Positions 28,024 to 36,519 of a stretch of DNA of 64,000 bases are shown piece by piece. Source of the DNA: Pseudaminobacter sp040049255 (GTDB taxonomy: Bacteria; Pseudomonadota; Alphaproteobacteria; Rhizobiales; Rhizobiaceae). Both the position numbers and the translations under genes were made by a program. The notes below the pieces were generated by a model. The model saw only the letters and a program-made list of their open reading frames with translations, did not search any database and was not told the DNA's origin. The DNA is taken from assembly GCF_040049255.1 (NCBI RefSeq), contig NZ_JBDZDR010000004.1:62001-126000 (forward strand), read 5' to 3'. How positions within the stretch are numbered: the stretch's first letter is position 1; each line of letters begins with the position of its first letter.

Positions 28024-28308
28024 TTAGCCCGCTATCGTGAAGCGGACCGGAACCTGAACGGCTTCGACGTCGTCGAATTCGACGCCGGAGACGACCGCTC
28101 CTGCAGGCCCGACCCACAGTCGGTCGAGCATTGCGGCAACCGCCGCCTCAGGTCCGACCAGCAATGCGGTCACGGACCCGTCCGGGTTGTTGCGCACCCA
28201 TCCGGTCAAGGCGTGTCTTTCGGCCTCGCGCAGCGTCCAGGCGCGAAAGCTCACGCCCTGAACGCGCCCGCGTATCTGCGCCAGTACGGTTCTGCCGGCC
28301 TTCTCCAA
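28024..28308 (-). CDS. acyP: acylphosphatase
   Basis: A 94-residue acylphosphatase: IRGRVQGVSFRAWT with the phosphate-binding Arg, TGWVRNNPDGSV with the catalytic Asn, and the usual C-terminal strand. It hydrolyses carboxyl-phosphate bonds in the cytosol. The start is taken as the TTG at 28308 because a strong GGAGG lies six bases before it and the length then equals the family norm; an ATG at 28365 would add 19 unrelated residues. It converges on ftsZ2 with a 27-base gap. Confidence 0.88.
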   Translation of the reverse strand: MEKAGRTVLAQIRGRVQGVSFRAWTLREAERHALTGWVRNNPDGSVTALLVGPEAAVAAMLDRLWVGPAGAVVSGVEFDDVEAVQVPVRFTIAG

Positions 28309-28567
28309 GCCCTTCCTCCCCGCGGTATTCGATTTCAGATGTGGGGCGCAGATGGCCGATGGCAACCGGCCCGTATTCGCCTAGGTCCTTGCAGTAGAGG
28401 AGGGCTGTATTCATCGGCTCGTGCCTTCCTGCCGATCGAAATGCTTCCCCATGGGCACTCGGCGTTTGCCATTCATGTCTTCATCGATTAGACAGACCCG
28501 GTTAGGCGTCGCCCTGTTGCTGAACGCGCGATTGTTATCCCTCCCGAAGATTACGGACTATCCCCTC

Positions 28568-29983
28568 ATGGACATGAAGACTGAACCGAGCACGCCGGAA
28601 GCGGCAACACGCGTCGAAAGCGACCTGCTCGGCGAGATGCATGTTCCTCAGCAGCACCTCTACGGTGTCCAGACTGCGCGCGCGGTGGAGAACTTCCCGA
28701 TCACCGGCGTTCTACTCAATCAGTTTCCGGAATTCGTGCGCGCGCTTGCGATGGTCAAGAAGGCGGCAGCACTTGCCAATCGCGAGCTTGAGGCGATCAC
28801 TCCGCAGATTTCGGACGCCATCGTGGCCGCGTGCGACGACATCATCGCGGGCGAGCACCACGAGCATTTCGTGGTGGACATGATCCAGGGCGGTGCGGGA
28901 ACCTCCACCAACATGAACGCCAACGAGGTGGTCGCCAATGTCGGCCTCGAGAAGCTCGGCCGCGCCCGTGGCGACTACGTGCACCTGCATCCCAACGACC
29001 ACGTGAACCGCTCGCAGTCGACCAACGACGTCTATCCGACGGCGATCCGGCTGGCCGTGCTCATGCAGTACGAGGAGCTGGTAGCGGCGCTGCTCGCTCT
29101 CGGAGAAGCCTTCTCCGCCAAGGCCGCGGCGTTTTCCGGCATCGTCAAGGTCGGCCGCACCCAGCTTCAGGATGCCGTTCCGATGACGCTCGGAATGGAG
29201 TTCGCCTCCTTTGCGGTGGCGGTCGAGGAAGACGCGAAGCACCTTCGCCACGCCGCCGAGTTGCTCAAGACGGTCAATCTGGGCGGAACCGCCATCGGCA
29301 CCGGCATCGCGGCCCCAGCTGGCTATTGCGAGCGCGCCATCGCGCATCTGTCGGCGGTATCCGGTTTCGAGCTGCAGCGGGCCCGCGACTTGATCGAGGC
29401 GTCGTCCGACCTCGGCGCCCTTGTCAGCTTCTCCAGCGCGCTGAAGCGCGTGTCGGTCAAGCTCTCCAAGATCTCCAACGACCTGCGCCTGCTGAGCAGC
29501 GGTCCGCGCACCGGCATCGGCGAGATTTCGCTTCCCGCCGTTCAGCCCGGCTCGTCCATCATGCCGGGCAAGGTCAACCCGGTGATCCCCGAGATGGTGA
29601 GCCAGGTTGCCTATCAGGTCATTGGCCATGACGTGACGGTGACCATGGCGGCGGAGGCAGCCCAGCTTCAGCTCAATGCCATGGAGCCGGTGGTGGCCTT
29701 CAACGTGCTGAACTCGATCAGGCTGCTGACCAACGCCGTCACCGTGCTGCGCGAACGCTGCGTGGTGGGAATTGAGGCCAATGCGCGCCATTGCGAGGAG
29801 CAGCTGCGCGGCAGCCTGGTTCTGGTGACCGCCCTTGTTCCCTATATCGGCTATGACAAGGCGGTGCAGGTGGCCACCACGGCCCAGAACGGCGGCCTGA
29901 CAGTGCTCGAGGCCTCCCAGAGCCTCGGCTTCCTGTCGGATAAGGAATTCCAGGATATTCTGGTGGCCGAAGGCATTTCTTGA
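28568..29983 (+). CDS. aspA: aspartate ammonia-lyase (aspartase)
   Basis: A 471-residue fumarase/aspartase-superfamily lyase: ESDLLGEMHVPQQHLYGVQT near the N-terminus, QGGAGTSTNMNANEV, HPNDHVNRSQSTNDVYPT, GRTQLQDAVP and the signature loop GSSIMPGKVNPVIPE near 325. GSSIMPGKVNP with the ammonia-lyase-type flanks favours aspartase over fumarase C. It converts aspartate to fumarate and ammonia. The ATG at 28568 is the first that matches the family; a second at 28574 is possible. Confidence 0.9.
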   Translation: MDMKTEPSTPEAATRVESDLLGEMHVPQQHLYGVQTARAVENFPITGVLLNQFPEFVRALAMVKKAAALANRELEAITPQISDAIVAACDDIIAGEHHEHFVVDMIQGGAGTSTNMNANEVVANVGLEKLGRARGDYVHLHPNDHVNRSQSTNDVYPTAIRLAVLMQYEELVAALLALGEAFSAKAAAFSGIVKVGRTQLQDAVPMTLGMEFASFAVAVEEDAKHLRHAAELLKTVNLGGTAIGTGIAAPAGYCERAIAHLSAVSGFELQRARDLIEASSDLGALVSFSSALKRVSVKLSKISNDLRLLSSGPRTGIGEISLPAVQPGSSIMPGKVNPVIPEMVSQVAYQVIGHDVTVTMAAEAAQLQLNAMEPVVAFNVLNSIRLLTNAVTVLRERCVVGIEANARHCEEQLRGSLVLVTALVPYIGYDKAVQVATTAQNGGLTVLEASQSLGFLSDKEFQDILVAEGIS

Positions 29984-30008
29984 CACACGGCGATGTGTTG
30001 GGGAAGGG

Positions 30009-30036
30009 GGACACCCGCACTCAAGCGCGGGTGTCC
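30009..30036 (+). terminator. terminator-like hairpin after aspA
   Basis: The stem GGACACCCGC/GCGGGTGTCC with an eight-base loop lies 26 bases after the aspA stop codon. No long T tract follows. It also marks the right-hand edge of ordinary core sequence, as base composition changes just beyond it. Confidence 0.6.
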
Positions 30037-30076
30037 GTGGGTCTCGTTCTCGCTCAGTTCGGAAGAATATACGCCT

Positions 30077-30736
30077 TTACATTCTGGGTGCTGGTTGAGG
30101 AGTACTTGGCGGTGTACGAAGAACCACCGCTGGCGCGTGCAGTTCTTCCCCAACGCTCAGAATGGCTTCTTCAATACGTGCCGCCAGACGCTGCCCCATT
30201 GCGGCAGCATTAGCATCATCAAGAGACGATATGAGAGTGGAGTCGAGCAGCGACAACACCACGATGTTGTCGACCTCAGGATATGCTGGCTTAAGCATCG
30301 ACAAGGTAGAGGTTACTAATCTTTCGGCGAGAGGTGGCCTTTTCGTATTCCATAGATGGACAGCGCACTTCCTGCCGCCAATCACCGTCCCAAAGTCCGC
30401 TGTAAAGCTGATCTTGAAAACGTCATTTGGGCTTACGTAAACATGAGGCTTTACTTCAAAAATCCCAACGGGGTTCGAAGCGCGCCAGTTCAGTAGTGTT
30501 CTCAAGCCCTGCTGAGCAGAATCTCGCTCTGCTGGCTTTGTGATGCGACCTACAGAGTCGAGCACGTTTTCAATGCTATCGCCGTGCGTGAGTAGGCGAT
30601 TTGCATGAAGACGGAGTGATCGATGAAAGTCGTAAGCTTTGTCGCTTGGAGAGAGTCTCTTACGTAGCTCCGTTCGTTGAGGTTGCGGGTTCAGGGAAAC
30701 CAATTTTAGATATGCGGAGATTCCAAAATTAATCAT
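30077..30736 (-). CDS. hypothetical protein, lower-GC accessory gene
   Basis: A 219-residue soluble protein with no signal peptide or membrane helix and no motif I recognise. It reads as real coding sequence (AAGGA seven bases before the ATG; balanced composition such as VFKISFTADFGTVIGGRKCAVHL and PEVDNIVVLSLLDSTLI). The C-terminus is Pro-rich. Codon use and GC are lower than in flanking genes, which suggests recent acquisition. It is followed leftward by the aspA terminator. No function can be offered. Confidence 0.7.
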   Translation of the reverse strand: MINFGISAYLKLVSLNPQPQRTELRKRLSPSDKAYDFHRSLRLHANRLLTHGDSIENVLDSVGRITKPAERDSAQQGLRTLLNWRASNPVGIFEVKPHVYVSPNDVFKISFTADFGTVIGGRKCAVHLWNTKRPPLAERLVTSTLSMLKPAYPEVDNIVVLSLLDSTLISSLDDANAAAMGQRLAARIEEAILSVGEELHAPAVVLRTPPSTPQPAPRM

Positions 30737-30863
30737 TTTTTCGTCCTTGTGACGCCGCAGCTACCTCGACTCTGAGACCCGACTCCCCATATGGTGACCT
30801 TGCTACAGGAGGAGGCTGTCAGGCCTCTTCGCCCCGCGTGGGCTGAAGGCTTATTCGCGGTAT

Positions 30864-30893
30864 CCAAAGCCGATCCGAGAGGGTCGGCTTTGG
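30864..30893. terminator. strong hairpin, possible terminator
   Basis: Perfect ten-base stem CCAAAGCCGA/TCGGCTTTGG with a ten-base loop, followed on the plus strand by TGTTTCT. No plus-strand gene ends just before it, so it may be a relic terminator of a lost gene or a structured RNA. Confidence 0.45.
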
Positions 30894-30959
30894 TGTTTCT
30901 AGAGTGATGTCACATGAGGACATCGTCTGCTTGCGGTTCTTGCTTTGTCCCCTTTGCTA

Positions 30960-30987
30960 TTCGGCCCGATCTCGCGACCGGGCCGAA
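30960..30987. other. hairpin in accessory spacer
   Basis: Nine-base stem TTCGGCCCG/CGGGCCGAA (one base displaced) with a loop of about nine bases. No adjacent gene end is visible; role unknown. Confidence 0.4.
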
Positions 30988-31117
30988 CTGAGAAAACCAA
31001 CCTAGTACTGGCCAACTCACACGTAAGTCATTGTTTTCCTGAGACTGAATCCTCCAAACGCAGCCAGGAATGGCCAATCCGTAAGTCAAAACTGGCCATC
31101 GGAGCAGGCCATAAAAA

Positions 31118-31138
31118 AGCCGGGTCAGAGACCCGGCT
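31118..31138 (-). terminator. Rho-independent terminator, minus strand
   Basis: On the minus strand the stem AGCCGGGTC/GACCCGGCT with a three-base loop is followed by TTTTTTAT, a textbook terminator. It lies 15 bases after the stop codon at 31153 of the small minus-strand frame, which supports that frame being, or having been, a gene. Confidence 0.85.
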
Positions 31139-31152
31139 GCAAGTGCGTAAGA

Positions 31153-31383
31153 CTACTCAGAAAACATGTGGGCTAGGATCTCCGGCCGTCGATAGAACGG
31201 CATATCCGCTGCGACAAACACGGGTGACACCCCTGCGTTGTCGAGTTCGCGCTTCAAGCTCCACGTTCTGGTTCCGCATCCCGTTGCCAGACTTCCCAGC
31301 GACACGAACTCCTCCATGAAAGCAATGAAGGCACCGGGTTCGACTACGGTCATCCGACGCGCGGCAAAGTAGGGGGCGGACAT
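31153..31383 (-). CDS. small uncharacterised protein or gene remnant before terminator
   Basis: An open frame of about 76 codons ending at 31153. The C-terminal half reads like a folded domain (SLATGCGTRTWSLKRELDNA, then FYRRPEILAHMF), resembling the helix-turn-helix-like ends of TniQ-type or similar mobile-element proteins, though this is only an impression. It has no good ribosome site, and its possible ATG at 31383 shares the CATG with the divergent protease gene, so it may be the 3' remnant of a larger gene. The terminator at 31118-31138 belongs to it. Confidence 0.45.
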   Translation of the reverse strand: MSAPYFAARRMTVVEPGAFIAFMEEFVSLGSLATGCGTRTWSLKRELDNAGVSPVFVAADMPFYRRPEILAHMFSE

Positions 31384-33250
31384 GCAGAAGAAAACTGCCG
31401 AGCGGGAGGCCTCGCTCGAAGCAATCACCTATGCCGTTGCCATTAGGAACGCATTAAGGCGATGCGGTTTCTACCTGCGGGCACAGCGGACCGACCGAGC
31501 TGTTGGTCTGATGCTGCCACCAGACGCGGAAATGGAAACCTATCGGGAGGCGACCAAGGCTGTCCTGCGGCAAACCGATGCCTTGAATCATTACACCGTA
31601 ACAACCATCCAACTGGGGCGGAAAGGCGAGACATTCTCCGAGGACGCGAGAACGGTCCTGGCTCACAGGTGGGCTGTTGTCGTCCTGATCGAGAAAGGAG
31701 CGAAGCCTCCGCCTGAGGTCGCAATTGCGCTGGACCGCGTTGTCGAAGTGGGATCTGTCAAACCCATCCATCTCATGTCCGCTGTGAAGAGTGAATGGAA
31801 GGTCGATATTGACAGCGAGGTCGCCAAACAACTCTGCGGTTATCCTCCGAAGCTGTTGTTTGGAGCGCTGCGAAAAGGGCGACCGATCGACATGGTCGTT
31901 GGAAAGCTCTTGGCGGCATCCGCGGCTCCGCAGGTTTCTAAATGGGAACCGCGTGTCGAGGAGCTCGAAGGCTACGGCGAGGCCAGGCTGTGGGCGGCCA
32001 GCCTCGTCGCCGATCTCGCAGACTGGCGTGATGGCAAGATCGCATGGCGCGATGTCGATTCCGGGCTGCTCCTCAGCGGGCCACCCGGCACTGGCAAGAC
32101 ACTTTTCGCTTCCGCTCTGGCTCGGTCCTGCGGCGCGAAGTTCGTGGGGACATCCAGCGCGCAGTGGCAGGCCAAGGGACATTTGGGCGATATGCTCGGC
32201 GCAATGCGAAGGTCCTTCCGGGATGCGGCCGACAATGCACCGTCGGTTCTGTTCATCGACGAGATCGATTCCATCGGCGACCGCCGGGCATTCCGCGGGG
32301 CCAACGCCTCATACAGTCTGCAGGTCGTTAATGCTCTCCTGGAACTGCTTGACGGTGCCGATGGTCGCGAAGGTGTGATTGTTGTCGCTGCCTCGAACTT
32401 TCCGGATCATCTCGATCCGGCATTGCGCAGACCGGGCCGGCTGGATCGTCATGTCGTGATCGGTCTTCCGGACCGAGCTGCACGTGCACAAATGCTCGCC
32501 ATGCACCTTGGCGGACAGGTGGCGGTGGAAGGTCTTCAGGAGGCGGCGATGGCGACGAGCGGCTACTCCGGTGCCGCTTTAGCCCAGGTCGCGAAGGACG
32601 CGCGGCGGATCGCACGGCGGCAGGGCCGGGAGGTCGCGGTCTCCGATGTGCTCGCTCTCGTTCCGCCCGTCGCGATCATCGATGGCGCCGAGCGATGGGA
32701 GGCTTGTGTCCATGAGGCCGGACATGCGGTCGTGGGTCTCGAACTCGCGGTGGCTGAGATCGAGGTGATCGTCGTAGCCCGGGAGGCAGGTCATCGTGAA
32801 GGCAGCGTCGGCCAGGTGCGATGGCGGCGGAAGGTGAGACGAAATCGAAGTCGCCAGTCGTATCTCGACGAGATCGCGATGATGCTGGCCGGGATGGCTG
32901 CGGAGCAGATCATCCTCGGAGATATCTTCGACGGCTCGGGCGGGGTGGAGGGATCCGATCTGCAGCGGGCCTCGGACCTGGCGACGCTGATGCTCGCGAA
33001 CCTGGGGATAGGGTCGCTTCACTATTGCGATGTCACGACGTCGAAGGAACTCGATGAACTGCGGCGGAAGGATCCGAGCCTGCGGCGGCGCGTCGAGGAT
33101 CTTCTTGCGGCGCAACTGCAGCGCGCTGTGGCGATCGTTGAAAACCGTAAGGCGGAGGTCGAGCGGCTTGCAAATGCCGTTGCCGAGCGAAGCCTGTTAT
33201 CTCGACGCGAGGTTGCGGAACTCATCGCGCCGCTTAGGCGGGCCGGGTAG
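31382..33250 (+). CDS. soluble AAA+ ATPase with M41 (FtsH-type) zinc protease domain
   Basis: A 622-residue protein. Residues 1-200 are a unique N-terminal region with no signal or membrane helix. The AAA+ module has Walker A GPPGTGKT (233-240), Walker B LFIDEID (about 290-296), and the arginine-finger region RRPGRLDR (349-356). The peptidase domain has HEAGH (444-448) with a downstream acidic ligand in GSDLQRASDL (Asp about 526). All catalytic residues of FtsH are retained but the two N-terminal membrane helices of FtsH are absent, so it is probably a cytosolic ATP-dependent protease. AGGGGG lies five bases before the ATG. It sits in an accessory stretch; targets are unknown. Confidence 0.88.
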   Translation: MQKKTAEREASLEAITYAVAIRNALRRCGFYLRAQRTDRAVGLMLPPDAEMETYREATKAVLRQTDALNHYTVTTIQLGRKGETFSEDARTVLAHRWAVVVLIEKGAKPPPEVAIALDRVVEVGSVKPIHLMSAVKSEWKVDIDSEVAKQLCGYPPKLLFGALRKGRPIDMVVGKLLAASAAPQVSKWEPRVEELEGYGEARLWAASLVADLADWRDGKIAWRDVDSGLLLSGPPGTGKTLFASALARSCGAKFVGTSSAQWQAKGHLGDMLGAMRRSFRDAADNAPSVLFIDEIDSIGDRRAFRGANASYSLQVVNALLELLDGADGREGVIVVAASNFPDHLDPALRRPGRLDRHVVIGLPDRAARAQMLAMHLGGQVAVEGLQEAAMATSGYSGAALAQVAKDARRIARRQGREVAVSDVLALVPPVAIIDGAERWEACVHEAGHAVVGLELAVAEIEVIVVAREAGHREGSVGQVRWRRKVRRNRSRQSYLDEIAMMLAGMAAEQIILGDIFDGSGGVEGSDLQRASDLATLMLANLGIGSLHYCDVTTSKELDELRRKDPSLRRRVEDLLAAQLQRAVAIVENRKAEVERLANAVAERSLLSRREVAELIAPLRRAG

Positions 33251-33677
33251 GTACCATCTGTTCTACCGCTTGAGCACGTTCTCCGAGGGTAAGTGGCGTC
33301 CCGTGGCAAAACACGAGCGGCCTGCCTTGTTCGTGCAGGCGACCGTTCTGCCAAGGCGACCGAGAACAAAAGCGTCCATGGTCCAAAGGTGCGTGCCGCA
33401 GAGGGAACAGGCGAAGATCTCTAATCCGACCTTCGTTTCCCACCATTTCGAATAGCAGCAATGCGCCCGATGTTGGACGTGGAGGCAAACGGTGCCTTCG
33501 CCTGAAAGCGGACATTCAACGAACTGTCGTGACTAAAAGTTTGCGCCATGAAGGCTGCAGGATCACCGCCCGCACACATCTTGAGCGCATGTTAGTCAAG
33601 GCCCCCTGCTTGAAGGGCGCCCAGCCGTTCGACCTGGCAGAACAGGCTGCGCGTAAACGGAGTCGCTGAGGGACTAT
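33251..33677. other. gene-free spacer with decayed sequence
   Basis: About 430 bases between the AAA/M41 gene and the autotransporter gene. A minus-strand frame at 33278-33519 is Cys/His-rich (FACSLCGTHLW, CLHVQHRAHCCYS) but has no start codon in a good position and its upstream part is the dispersed repeat, so I do not call it a gene. Nothing else recognised. Confidence 0.5.
33458..33523. repeat. dispersed intergenic repeat, copy A
   Basis: Shares the blocks GCAATGCGCC, ATGTTGGACGTGGAGGC, GTGCCTTCGC and GAAAGCGGACATTCAA with copies at 36195-36260 and 46507-46567. The shared order and spacing indicate common origin. Confidence 0.65.
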
Positions 33678-35696
33678 TCAAAACCGCATGCGGGCGCCCA
33701 ATGTCACCGTGTGCAACGACGCGCGTTTCTGGAATGCGCCATCATAGGCGGCAAACCAATTCATCCCGGTGGAGCTTGCGGAAGTCAGATTGACGTCTGC
33801 GGCCAGGCGTAGGACATCGCCGCCAAGGGCGCCAGTACGGGCGTCCAACGTGCGTCCGAGAAGTTCGACGGGAACATGGAGGTTCCTGTCGCCCGCCAGC
33901 CGGGTGTAGGAAATATCTCCCGCCAGTCGAAGCGTATGATGCGTCAACGCAATCGGCGTGGACTCGATGCGAACGCCCGGACCGGCCTCGACCTGCGCGT
34001 ATTCGGCCGACGGCACGGTCAAGGAAAATATTCCGGCGCCGGTTTCGTTTGCCGCATTTGCATGCTGCCATCGCGTCGTAATCGATGCATAGGGAGAAAG
34101 GGATCCTAGGTCGTCCAACTCGAAGCGGTGACCAGCACGCAAGCCGACCTCCGTTCCGAGACCGGTGACATTCGACCCGCCGGTCGGCGCCAGGCTGGTG
34201 CCCGTTGCTCCGGAAATCGAACGGCGGACGATCGACTGGTCGAAGTGTGCAAATTGCGCGGTTCCGTCAGCGAACCAGCCACCGGCGGCCCACCTGCCAT
34301 AGGCGCCAAGGTGAACATTGGTGGCCGTTGCGGAGTTGTCCTTGCCAGTGGTGGTCAGCCGGGCGTGCGTGAAGCCACCGACGATGCCGAGTTGCAGTTC
34401 CGTATCGGCGATGAGATCGATGCCGCCGACAAGGCCGGCAGTTTCGCTGCTATACGCCGAAGACGAGGCGCTTGCTGTCAGAGATGCGGTTCCATAGACG
34501 GGCGTCAGCCAGGCGCTCGGTCCCTCTGGCGTGCGTCCCGCGCCTGAGGACGCAATGGTCGATGTTGCGTTGCTGTCGTAGGCAATCGGCGCCTGGAGCC
34601 GGTTTCTCATGACCTGAGTGACACGATCCATTGCTGTGAACCGTGACCAGGCCGCGCCGGCGAAGATGTCGCCGGTGGCCGGCTCGACGGTATCGACAAT
34701 GTTGCGAAGATTGAGCAGGCCCCAACCATAAACGGGGTCTATGCCCCGCTCGCCAATGTCTGTGGCCGTCTGCAGCACCAGTTGGGCCAGTTGCGAATAG
34801 GCGGCATCTGGAAACATCTGCGCGGCGATGGCCATCACGCCCGTGACATGTGGCGTTGCCATCGATGTTCCATTCATCGACACGTAATAGTCGTCGCTGT
34901 TCGGCCCCGCCGACCAAATCCCGTCGTCGCCCGGTCCGTCTCCCCCGGGGGCCGCGATGCACCAGGCCGCGGCGACACCGCACATGTTGGCGTAGCTGGC
35001 CAGAACGCCTGTCGGTCCGACAGCCGTCACGGCGATCCAGTGCGGCTGCAGTTCGGGGTAGTAGTATGGCAGGCTTGCCAAAATACCTGGCTGAATCATT
35101 GCATCGTTCCCGGTCGCGAAGACCTGGACACTTCCAGCGGCGGCTGAATCAACCAATGCGCTGAGCGTTTGCGGCACGCCGCTCTCGAGCTGTGTGCGTG
35201 AGATGTCGTTGACCGTGATACTTCTTTTAATCCCGGTTACAGGATCGATGATTTCTAACCCCCAAGAATTGCTGAAGAGGCGAATGCCCTGCGAAAGCCC
35301 CCACCGGTAGCCGTTGGCATAGCCGGTATCGCCATTAAGGACGGACCAGTTGATGCCGTATAGGAGACTGCCGGGTGCAACGCCGACATGCTCTCCCGCG
35401 ATCGTTCCGGATACGTGGGTACCGTGCGGAGCAATCGGGCCATAGGGCGAGCCATCGACATTGAAGCCCCCCATCCATCGGTCGGCAAACTCCTGATGGG
35501 TATTGCGCGCCGCTTCGTCCATGACGCCGACCTTTACCCCCGCGCCGCTGTATCCCCTCTCAAGGGCATAGTTTCGCCCCACCATTTCGAGGCCCCACAG
35601 CGCCGGTCCGTCCGACGCCAGAGCGGCCTTGCTGGATACCAACGTGGTTACTGCGAGCAGCAGCAGGCGGCTCGCGGGAAAAGCATTTGCGTGCAT
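33678..35696 (-). CDS. subtilase (S8) autotransporter
   Basis: A 672-residue secreted protease: signal peptide (about residues 1-28, ending AALASDG), peptidase S8 domain and a C-terminal autotransporter beta-barrel (about 390-672) ending in the terminal aromatic MRF. The triad is Asp60 (VGVMDEAAR, replacing the usual D-S/T-G), His91 (PHGTHVSGT) and Ser277 (NGTSMATPH), with the oxyanion Asn in ATGND near 196. The protease passes the outer membrane through its own barrel and acts on or outside the cell surface. The passenger is short, with the protease domain joined almost directly to the barrel. Confidence 0.93.
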   Translation of the reverse strand: MHANAFPASRLLLLAVTTLVSSKAALASDGPALWGLEMVGRNYALERGYSGAGVKVGVMDEAARNTHQEFADRWMGGFNVDGSPYGPIAPHGTHVSGTIAGEHVGVAPGSLLYGINWSVLNGDTGYANGYRWGLSQGIRLFSNSWGLEIIDPVTGIKRSITVNDISRTQLESGVPQTLSALVDSAAAGSVQVFATGNDAMIQPGILASLPYYYPELQPHWIAVTAVGPTGVLASYANMCGVAAAWCIAAPGGDGPGDDGIWSAGPNSDDYYVSMNGTSMATPHVTGVMAIAAQMFPDAAYSQLAQLVLQTATDIGERGIDPVYGWGLLNLRNIVDTVEPATGDIFAGAAWSRFTAMDRVTQVMRNRLQAPIAYDSNATSTIASSGAGRTPEGPSAWLTPVYGTASLTASASSSAYSSETAGLVGGIDLIADTELQLGIVGGFTHARLTTTGKDNSATATNVHLGAYGRWAAGGWFADGTAQFAHFDQSIVRRSISGATGTSLAPTGGSNVTGLGTEVGLRAGHRFELDDLGSLSPYASITTRWQHANAANETGAGIFSLTVPSAEYAQVEAGPGVRIESTPIALTHHTLRLAGDISYTRLAGDRNLHVPVELLGRTLDARTGALGGDVLRLAADVNLTSASSTGMNWFAAYDGAFQKRASLHTVTLGARMRF

Positions 35697-36519
35697 CGGT
35701 CAGTGTTCTCGCGAGAATACAAGATGATGGTAAGTGTGCTGATACGAGCCAGCACAAGATGCAGAGACCACTGCCACCTGTCACGTCCCCCTAAACCCAA
35801 ATAGCTCCAGCCCGCCCTTACCTCTTTGGCCAGATGGCAGCAATCCCGCAGGCTGATCGCATTTGAGAGAGCTCAAAAGAAGCGTCATGCCCGCGAAGTT
35901 GAGAGTGCGCCTCGGATGACGCTTGAATGCAGCGCACGATGAATACAGCGACTGTTGATGAAGCGCTTCAGTGCGGACATGGCTCGATGAACAGCGGGGC
36001 ATCTGGGAAGCCCGCCTCGACCGGTTGGACGCGCGCAAACGCTTTGGTCAGGGTTTGCCTTGACGGGGCGGCGGCATCGGGTCTGGTACTCCGGCGATAC
36101 TGGTTGGCAAGAGGAATTCGATGAGATTGGGTCGCGGCTCGGACCGCTGAAAGCGGACCAGCAAATTTCGGCCCCTTCGGGCAAACTTTGCCTAGTCCGC
36201 AACGCGCACCATGTCGGCCGTTGAGGCAAACTTTGCCTTCGCTCGGAAGCGGACATTACTGGATTGCGCAGTTCTTAGCTCAGGACGCCAACGTCTTGTC
36301 GAGCGGGAATTCCTTATCACGTCCTCCGAGCGCGACCCCCAAGATCAGCGCAATAGACCCAACCAGTTTCCATCCTGTCTCGGGAGGGAGTGGTTGGACA
36401 TTCGGCGGCGCCCTCGGGTCGATATCTCAGCTTCGGGCCGATTGAGCCTGCCAAGCCGAGCACCAGAACCATCAATAGTCTCTGAGGTTCTGGCCTGCGA
36501 AGCCGGCGGCGGACCATTG
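35697..36519. other. gene-free spacer with gene remnants
   Basis: About 820 bases with no intact gene. A plus-strand segment near 35975-36063 encodes WLDEQRGIWEARLDRLDARK then stops; this looks like the C-terminal end of an ArsR-type regulator with its start lost. On the minus strand near 36290-36430 a short frame encodes GWKLVGSIALILGVAL, possibly the end of a membrane protein. Both are remnants at best. A copy of the dispersed repeat lies at 36195-36260. Confidence 0.45.
36195..36260. repeat. dispersed intergenic repeat, copy B
   Basis: Blocks GCAACGCGC, CCATGTCGGCCGTTGAGGC, AACTTTGCCTTCGCTCGG and AAGCGGACATTAC align with copies A and C. An additional GCAAACTTTGCC lies just before at 36181-36192. 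Confidence 0.65.

Larger units (their letters stand above)
30737..31152. other. accessory spacer with hairpins and short direct repeats
   Basis: About 415 bases without a credible gene. They hold three strong hairpins (listed separately) and the direct repeat TGGCCAA-n-CGTAAGTCA at 31012-31029 and 31072-31090, with a further TGGCCA at 31093. GC is lower than in flanking core genes. Confidence 0.6.

Noticed and set aside
29984..30076. Possible attachment site at the aspA end for the 30-33 kb insert
   Set aside because: No tRNA, no integrase and no direct repeat flanking the insert could be found.
33278..33519. Cys/His-rich minus-strand frame that might be a small zinc protein
   Set aside because: No start codon with a ribosome site, and its 5' third is the dispersed repeat, which shows a similar Cys pattern in copy B by shared descent rather than coding.
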